A program made the translations under genes and the position numbers. This document shows, piece after piece, positions 13,563 through 17,924 of a stretch of DNA of 17,924 bases. Below the pieces are notes generated by a model. That model was not told the origin of the DNA and made no database searches. It saw only the letters and a list, made by a program, of their open reading frames with translations. Origin of the DNA: Lachnospiraceae bacterium (GTDB lineage Bacteria > Bacillota > Clostridia > Lachnospirales > Lachnospiraceae). The first letter of the stretch is position 1; every line of letters starts with the position of its first letter. The DNA lies in the NCBI GenBank assembly GCA_900767585.1, contig CAAFZP010000131.1, forward strand, positions 1 through 17,924. The letters are read 5' to 3'.

Positions 13563-15401
13563 ATGGAAGATAATTTGAAAGGTAACACCGCTGTCGCACG
13601 GGAAGGATCCTGTGATTTACGAAAAATCCATGCCATTGGCAATGGAAAAGTCTGCGCTTACATGGAAGGAACCTGTATCGACCAAATCTTTGGTCCAGGA
13701 TATTCATCTCCGGTTGCTCTCAAGTTGGTGACTGTCTCAGATTCCTTTTCGGATATTTCCCGCGAGGAATTCGGACTTTGGCGATATAAGGCTATGGATG
13801 GATCGACCATAGTGGATCACATGGATCCCTATGCGCCGATTTTCTACCGTGAGTTCAAAGTCTTCAGTCCCATCTGCTTCGTGGTACAGGCGCAGAACAC
13901 CGACCGCCTCTTTCCCATCCCCAGGTCGATAGGCATACGGGGACTCATGTGTGTGACTTATGAAGGTGCGCTCGTGTACCAGTACGAGCGCGTTGACGGA
14001 AAGCAACACGGCTATGTCAGCGGGAAGCGGCGATACTTCGGAATGAGTTGGGACAGAAATGTGGATTATGTTCTCACCAATGCCACTGCAGCAGAGTTGA
14101 CAATAACTGCGCATCCCCATGGAGGCGTTGAAGGTACCATCTTTTTTGCCTTTGCTGATACCCCCGAGAAACTCTTTCATCTGCTGGCAAACGCTGACGC
14201 TGGTGCCGCAGGCAGGGAATCTCATCGCCGCAACCGTGAAGAAACAGAGCGCATTCTTTCCCGCCTTACCGAAGGTCAGAAGTGCTATGCAGATTCAGTT
14301 CTGTCAGTATATGATGCCATCGCCGCGCAACAAGCCGAGCCGGGTGGGGTATTGGCGGGTAACAGGTACCATCTCTGCTATATACGAGACAACTATGGCG
14401 TTTTTCGGGGGCTTTTGCCCATGGGTGCCTATGAACGGGCGCGCTCGCTCATGGAGTATTATATCAAGGTCTTTACCGATAACGGGTGTCTGCACAATGC
14501 GCAGGGATCGTCTGAGTCTGCCTTCCATGTGCATGAGAACGATGCGGCGGAGATCACAGGCTACCTAGTGGATATGATCGCTCGCACTTACGCACACATG
14601 AAGGATGCTGACTTTACTCACCGCGCCGAACCGTTGGCAACATGGTGCATCCTTGCTCAACACGAGCAACTCCACGGTGGTTTGCTTCCTTTTAACGGAG
14701 ATGAGACATACATCGCGGGCGGTCTGCTTCCGCGTACCGCCATTAATGATGCCTCCATGGAAGCTACAGCATTGTACCATCAATCCCTCTGCCAAATCCT
14801 CTTCATGCGGCAAACGCTTTCGAATTATACGGGTCTTGACTTCATTGAAAATGACAAAACAACTGTAGAATTGGCGTTTCCGGAAGCTTTTCTTGGAGAA
14901 AAGGGGTGTGTTTGTAACTGTCCCGATGACCGAACTGTTCCCGCCTTTCGCACGGGGGTTCGATTCTGCAGGCATGGATTTGGACTGTCCTTCCGGAATG
15001 CGAACGGCGATTATGTCTGTGCCGATTGCATGGACAAGCAACTTGCGCCACTGTGTGATACTTATGGAAATATTTATACCATTCCCTCGGCAATTCTCAG
15101 TCCCGAATTTGTGGGGTCCTCCCTCATTCCCCAGCCCCTCGTTCATTCTGTCGCAAAGAATATCCTACACGACCTACCGAAGCAGATAAAAATTGTGGGA
15201 TACGATTACGGCTTGTTGCTCTATGCTCTTCGAAATTGTGAGGATGTGGATCTCGAGGACATCATAGACCGTATGTTTGCTCTTGCAGATGAGTATGGCG
15301 TGTGGAATGAATACTACACGAATAATGCTCCCAGTGGAACACCTTGTCGCCCGTGGGAACGCGCGATTAACATCGCGGCACTAATGGAAGTTAGCAAATA
15401 A
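13563..15401 (+). CDS. Cytosolic six-hairpin glycosidase (GH15-like alpha/alpha-barrel)
   Basis: A 612-residue protein without signal peptide. The N-terminal 200 residues look like a beta-sandwich. From about residue 230 the sequence is helical with the pattern of (alpha/alpha)6-barrel glycosidases: 'CYIRDNYGVFRGLLPMGAYE' (about 272), resembling the 'WIRDA..TLRALLALG' segment of GH15 glucoamylases. It is followed by 'HENDAAEITG' (about 323), 'GDETYIAGGL' and 'DASMEATALYH' (about 396), which hold candidate acidic catalytic residues. A Cys cluster near 455-500 is unusual for the fold. AGGAAAG lies eight bases before the ATG. As the last cargo gene, it would hydrolyse oligosaccharides imported after surface processing. 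The exact GH family and linkage cannot be read by eye. Confidence 0.65.
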   Translation: MEDNLKGNTAVAREGSCDLRKIHAIGNGKVCAYMEGTCIDQIFGPGYSSPVALKLVTVSDSFSDISREEFGLWRYKAMDGSTIVDHMDPYAPIFYREFKVFSPICFVVQAQNTDRLFPIPRSIGIRGLMCVTYEGALVYQYERVDGKQHGYVSGKRRYFGMSWDRNVDYVLTNATAAELTITAHPHGGVEGTIFFAFADTPEKLFHLLANADAGAAGRESHRRNREETERILSRLTEGQKCYADSVLSVYDAIAAQQAEPGGVLAGNRYHLCYIRDNYGVFRGLLPMGAYERARSLMEYYIKVFTDNGCLHNAQGSSESAFHVHENDAAEITGYLVDMIARTYAHMKDADFTHRAEPLATWCILAQHEQLHGGLLPFNGDETYIAGGLLPRTAINDASMEATALYHQSLCQILFMRQTLSNYTGLDFIENDKTTVELAFPEAFLGEKGCVCNCPDDRTVPAFRTGVRFCRHGFGLSFRNANGDYVCADCMDKQLAPLCDTYGNIYTIPSAILSPEFVGSSLIPQPLVHSVAKNILHDLPKQIKIVGYDYGLLLYALRNCEDVDLEDIIDRMFALADEYGVWNEYYTNNAPSGTPCRPWERAINIAALMEVSK

Positions 15402-15408
15402 CTGAACG

Positions 15409-15441
15409 GGCGATTCTCAGAACCTTGCCCTGAGAATCGCC
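15409..15441 (+). terminator. Stem-loop at the end of the cargo operon
   Basis: GGCGATTCTCAG (15409-15420) pairs perfectly with CTGAGAATCGCC (15430-15441) eight bases after the glycosidase stop. There is no long T-tract (TTAG follows), so it may act as a weak or factor-assisted terminator or an mRNA 3'-end protector. Confidence 0.65.
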
Positions 15442-15477
15442 TTAGACTATAGCCAAAAAACGAGAAGAATATTGAGA

Positions 15478-15542
15478 AAAGTGATTGAATTCTGTAAAAT
15501 AGAATTAACACACTCCAATTTACAGAAAGGATCAATCACTTT
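15478..15542. repeat. 65-bp interrupted palindrome (possible MITE-like element)
   Basis: AAAGTGATTGA (15478-15488) and TTCTGTAAA (15490-15498) are the reverse complements of TCAATCACTTT (15532-15542) and TTTACAGAA (15519-15527). The result is about 20 paired bases with a small asymmetric bulge. It has no reading frame. It lies between the cargo operon and the tRNA-Trp fragment. Whether it is mobile depends on other copies in the genome. Confidence 0.6.
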
Positions 15543-15691
15543 AGTATAACGGATAGAAAAAAACACGCAATATTGTTTCAGAGCATCAAAAAAGCATCAA
15601 TTGAAATTGCCACTTTCAAATTTGGCTTCCAAATGCTCGCAAAACTCCGGAAAAGTGAGCATTCGGGAGGTATTGAATTTATCCATAGCGA

Positions 15692-15736
15692 CTCCAAAAC
15701 CGTGGGTCGCGGGTTCGAATCCTCCTGCCCCTGCCA
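15692..15736 (+). other. 3' part of a tRNA-Trp gene, probable attachment-site scar
   Basis: The 45 nt from the anticodon loop (CTCCAAA, anticodon CCA for Trp) through the T-loop (GGTTCGAATCC) to the encoded CCA end read as the 3' part of a bacterial tRNA-Trp gene. The 5' half is absent: the upstream bases do not supply a D-arm or an acceptor strand. The T-stem has an apparent C-C mismatch, so it may be a hybrid of two sources. A terminator follows directly. Duplicated tRNA 3' ends of this length are the usual scar of tyrosine-recombinase elements. Confidence 0.75.
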
Positions 15737-15737
15737 C

Positions 15738-15772
15738 AAGGGTCTGAAATGTTTGATTTCAGGCTCTTTTTT
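15738..15772 (+). terminator. Intrinsic terminator directly after the tRNA-Trp fragment
   Basis: A stem of about 13 pairs (15738-15750 with 15756-15768, two G-U wobbles; core CTGAAAT/ATTTCAG) with loop GTTTG is followed by a T-tract. It begins two bases after the CCA end, as a native tRNA-gene terminator would. Confidence 0.8.
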
Positions 15773-15930
15773 CTTGTTTTACGGTGGTATTTGTCCCGAA
15801 AATGCGGAGAAAGATGGGCTTGACGAGCCTTGTCGAAAGAGGATTGAGGTTTGAAGGTGGTAAATGCTTTCATCTGTTTTTTCTGTTCCGACTGGTTTCG
15901 TTTGGTACAGCACCAATAGAGCATCAGAAA

Positions 15931-15979
15931 GCACCCCGGCCATCAATTTGATCTTGATGTCCGGGGTGCCTTTTCTTTG
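15931..15979 (+). terminator. Strong intrinsic terminator with 16-bp stem
   Basis: 15931-15946 pairs with 15954-15969 with one mismatch (GCACCCCGG and CATCAA halves), 7-nt loop, then CTTTTCTTT. No gene ends just upstream, so the gene it once served may have been lost. TTTGGTACA repeats flank it (15901-15909 and 15976-15984). Confidence 0.75.
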
Positions 15980-16039
15980 GTACAATATAAGCGTAGCCCT
16001 ATTCTGAGATTTCGGAGTAGCAAGCTATGCTTATTTTTG

Positions 16040-16124
16040 TTATAATAAGAGAGCAATGGACTGACGAGCATTTCTTTGAACTTCGCGTTCGTTAATCAAA
16101 GCGTCATCCGTTCTCTTATTATAA
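16040..16124. repeat. 85-bp palindromic element with 13-bp perfect ends
   Basis: TTATAATAAGAGA (16040-16052) is the exact reverse complement of TCTCTTATTATAA (16112-16124). Nested pairs (TGACG/CGTCA, TTTGA/TCAAA, GAAC/GTTC) continue the structure inward. The 3' end of the CD1108-like reading frame runs into it. No clear target-site duplication is visible. Confidence 0.6.
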
Positions 16125-16962
16125 AGATTCGATTAAGCAGGTTGTTCTGTTTTTTCGGGGTTGGGGTATCCTGACCGATCAAATTGCGTTCTACAAGATA
16201 TGCGATCACCGCCAGTTGACGGTCGATGCAGGTTCCGGTTGTATCACACAGATCATACGCATACTCCGATTTCAACCGTTCAATTTCGTCATAATACTCG
16301 CTTTCGGCAACGGACACCAATTGATACAGGGAGCGCTCCGAATCCGCTTCGTCGTTTGATACATAACTGTAGACGCCTCCGAGCACCAATCCGACAGCAC
16401 ATATCAAAAGAACCACAACAACCGCAACCCATCCTCCGGCGGCAATGGCGGCAACAATTCCTTTTACTGCCGCTACAGTTGCTTTCACTGCCGCAACAAT
16501 CGCCCTCGTCGCTACTTTTGCGAATTTTACGGTCGCCCTGGCAGCCGCTTTTACCGCCTGTATTGCCCTTCGTGACCCTTTTGCCGTTGCTTTTGTCGCT
16601 CTAACAGTTCCCTTGACCGCATTCCTTGAAGTCTGTAATGCTGTTCTTGTCCGGGCTGTCAACCGTTTCACTTTTACCGACCTGACCTTCATTTTGCGAT
16701 TTCTGAAATTCCGGATATTCTTCCCCGTCTGCCGCATTCCCCATCTTCCAAAACGGTCTGCTCCGTAAATGACTGCTCTTGCGGCGGTTCTCTCGGCGCT
16801 CTGCACCTGATTGCCGGCGTATTCATTCTCACTTCGGCTGTCAGATTGTGCTACTTCACTTGCCTGTCGCTGTGCCTCCCCTGCTCCCCTGCCGGTCGCT
16901 TTCACGGTTCGGTCAAGCGTCCGAACCGTTCCGCGCAAAGCATCCCTTGTCTTGATTTTCAT
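16096..16962 (-). CDS. CD1108-like conjugation protein, probably truncated at its C-terminus
   Basis: A 288-codon frame. The N-terminus is 'MKIKTRDALRGTVRTLDRTV', followed by a basic, Ala/Lys-rich helical stretch (about 110-170: repeated 'AVKAT' and 'AAVKG' units) and one membrane segment (about 177-197). This is the hallmark of the CD1108 family of clostridial ICEs, membrane proteins whose larger members carry a cell-wall hydrolase domain. After the membrane segment only about 90 residues remain. The last 14 codons run into the palindromic element at 16040-16124, so the native C-terminus seems lost. The start overlaps the upstream gene by four bases (ATGA), with GTGGAAGG as ribosome binding site. 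Confidence 0.65.
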   Translation of the reverse strand: MKIKTRDALRGTVRTLDRTVKATGRGAGEAQRQASEVAQSDSRSENEYAGNQVQSAERTAARAVIYGADRFGRWGMRQTGKNIRNFRNRKMKVRSVKVKRLTARTRTALQTSRNAVKGTVRATKATAKGSRRAIQAVKAAARATVKFAKVATRAIVAAVKATVAAVKGIVAAIAAGGWVAVVVVLLICAVGLVLGGVYSYVSNDEADSERSLYQLVSVAESEYYDEIERLKSEYAYDLCDTTGTCIDRQLAVIAYLVERNLIGQDTPTPKKQNNLLNRIFIIRERMTL

Positions 16963-17744
16963 CCTTCCACCTTTTTGCAGTCGGACAACCGTGTGCGCAG
17001 AGCATCATAAAATGCACGGTTCCGAATGTCTTTTCCTTCCGTCTCCCATTCCTTTTCCAACGCAAAACGGATTTCCAGTTCTTTTACCGAATAATCTGCC
17101 CGGAATTGTCGCCATGTGCTCTCGTCCCATGTCTTTAACCGGTGCCACAATTCAGGAAAATGCGCATACAGCTTTCGCAATTCAGACAAGGATTGCAACG
17201 GACAGCACCAACAGGACACGCGGTGAAAAATCTGATACAATCCACCCCAATCAAAGCCGCGCGCATAACAATACGCCAAGCAGTCCTGCTCCGTCATGCC
17301 CCACTCCACAAGCGGATAACACGCTTGCCTGACCCGCTTCGGTTCATCTGCGGCAATTCCGATATATTCGACCACCTCATAGTTCCGTTTCAGTTCTTTC
17401 AGATAGGCGCTCACAACCTTCGTTTTCAAAAGCCCCGTACACCACCGATTTCTCGGTCCTGCCCAACTATTCCCCTTGTATTGCTGTAATGTTGGATTTC
17501 TTCGTTTCGGCAGATATTCCGAGAAATAGTATTCAAAGCTGTGTTCCGCTTTCAACCTTGTAATGGGTCTTCCGATATACCGTTCCAGTTTGGTCAGATG
17601 CTCATACATCTGCGGGAACTCCAGACCGGTATCACAAAACAGAATCCGGTCAACCGGTCGATGCTTCTCCAACAGCCGCAATAGCATGGCAGTGGAATCC
17701 TTTCCGCCTGACAGCGATACCACATAATATTTGGTTTTGCTCAT
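16959..17744 (-). CDS. PAPS-reductase/ATP-pyrophosphatase family protein of an ICE
   Basis: A 261-residue protein with the PP-loop 'SGGKDS' at residues 12-17, which binds and cleaves ATP to AMP and pyrophosphate. It also has cysteines at 102 ('RWCTGLLK') and 178/180/181 ('CWCCPLQS') that may bind an iron-sulfur cluster or zinc. The family covers PAPS reductases, DndC-like sulfur-transfer proteins and many mobile-element proteins of unknown role. Start ATG 17744 is preceded by GGAG at seven bases. It lies between VirB4 and the CD1108-like gene and overlaps the latter, so it is part of the transfer operon, although a terminator separates it from VirB4. Sulfur assimilation is unlikely; a DNA- or RNA-modification role is possible but unproved. 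Confidence 0.78.
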   Translation of the reverse strand: MSKTKYYVVSLSGGKDSTAMLLRLLEKHRPVDRILFCDTGLEFPQMYEHLTKLERYIGRPITRLKAEHSFEYYFSEYLPKRRNPTLQQYKGNSWAGPRNRWCTGLLKTKVVSAYLKELKRNYEVVEYIGIAADEPKRVRQACYPLVEWGMTEQDCLAYCYARGFDWGGLYQIFHRVSCWCCPLQSLSELRKLYAHFPELWHRLKTWDESTWRQFRADYSVKELEIRFALEKEWETEGKDIRNRAFYDALRTRLSDCKKVEG

Positions 17745-17756
17745 ATCCCTTCTCCG

Positions 17757-17784
17757 TCAAAAAAGCGGCATTGCTGCCGCTTTT
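17757..17784 (-). terminator. Terminator between the VirB4-like and PAPS-family genes
   Basis: AAAAGCGGCA (17761-17770) pairs with TGCCGCTTTT (17775-17784); on the minus strand six T follow. It should cut back transcription from the conjugation operon into the next two genes. Confidence 0.75.
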
Positions 17785-17799
17785 ATTATTTTTACAGAA

Positions 17800-17924
17800 T
17801 CAGCACTCCCCCGGCTTTGTGGTGCAAAGCCGGTACAACTCCGTCCCCTTCTTCATCCTGTTGACGAACGGCACCAGTGCGCCGCCGATTTTGACAAGCC
17901 CGTGTCCGGCTTCCGCATTGGTGA
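17800..17924 (-). CDS. VirB4/TraE-type conjugation ATPase, C-terminus only (runs off the window)
   Basis: The last 41 codons of a minus-strand gene enter from the right edge. The tail has 'AGHGLVKIGGALVPFVNR' followed by 'ELYRLCTTKPGEC'. This matches the C-terminal pattern of VirB4/TraE ATPases of clostridial ICEs, where 'G..L...G..L.PF.....D..LYRLMTTKP' is usual. These proteins power the type IV secretion channel at the membrane. The order VirB4, then (after an extra gene) CD1108-like, agrees with the known ICE backbone. The identification rests on the tail only. Confidence 0.6.
   Translation of the reverse strand, partial: TNAEAGHGLVKIGGALVPFVNRMKKGTELYRLCTTKPGEC

Noticed and set aside
15679..15924. 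81-codon minus-strand frame ending in an Arg-rich 'RRIRTRDPRFWS' tail
   Set aside because: The tail is the antisense translation of the tRNA-Trp 3' end, a well-known false ORF; the rest crosses a terminator.
16445..16768. Ala/Phe-rich plus-strand frame that looks like membrane segments
   Set aside because: It is the complement of the Ala/Lys-rich repeats in the CD1108-like gene.
1..17924. CRISPR arrays, complete tRNA or rRNA genes, retron or reverse-transcriptase signals
   Set aside because: No regularly spaced repeats, no complete cloverleaf and no rRNA-like stretches were seen; the only tRNA-like sequence is the 45-nt tRNA-Trp fragment.

Overview
The window looks like part of a mosaic integrative and conjugative element (ICE) of the clostridial Tn1549/CTn type. 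The host is probably an anaerobic, gut-type member of the Clostridia (Firmicutes). The reasons are strong AGGAGG-like ribosome binding sites, sigma-A-type promoters with 17-nt spacers, small clostridial ICE regulators, lipoproteins with Ser/Thr-rich linkers, and conjugation genes of the VirB4 and CD1108 families. Family names are from recognition of the translated sequence; no database search was possible.

Left block (1-3652): on the minus strand lie the start of a MazF/PemK-type toxin gene, a small ICE protein, a MobC-like relaxosome protein, a 530-bp non-coding stretch with inverted repeats that is a good oriT candidate, a small sigma-70-like factor, and a zinc-ribbon protein. The sigma gene has its ribosome binding site buried in a long hairpin, and two intrinsic terminators and a possible small RNA lie just upstream. 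Facing the zinc-ribbon gene on the plus strand is an XRE repressor followed by an ImmA/IrrE-type protease. The gap between them carries two back-to-back near-consensus promoters and five evenly spaced palindromes, the layout of a lysogeny-like ICE switch. Remnants of two broken genes (3693-4147) close the block.

Middle block (4389-15401) is cargo. An AraC-type regulator (minus) diverges from a co-directional run: an orphan extracellular solute-binding lipoprotein, a lipoprotein ending in an endonuclease/exonuclease/phosphatase (EEP) domain, a soluble paralogue of that EEP domain, a large secreted GLUG-repeat protein, a 47-codon peptide, an SGNH/CE2-like esterase lipoprotein with an apparent frameshift, and a cytosolic six-hairpin glycosidase. 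No permease, integrase or transposase is visible. The set reads as a surface binding, processing and intracellular hydrolysis pathway for a glycan or glycan-phosphate. The substrate is unknown, and I do not recognise this combination.

Right block (15402-17924): several hairpins surround a 45-nt copy of the 3' part of a tRNA-Trp gene, a likely attachment-site scar. Beyond it, again on the minus strand, are a CD1108-like conjugation protein that is probably cut short, a PAPS-reductase-family protein, and the C-terminus of a VirB4-type ATPase. Either one ICE had its middle replaced by cargo, or two elements sit side by side at a tRNA-Trp site.
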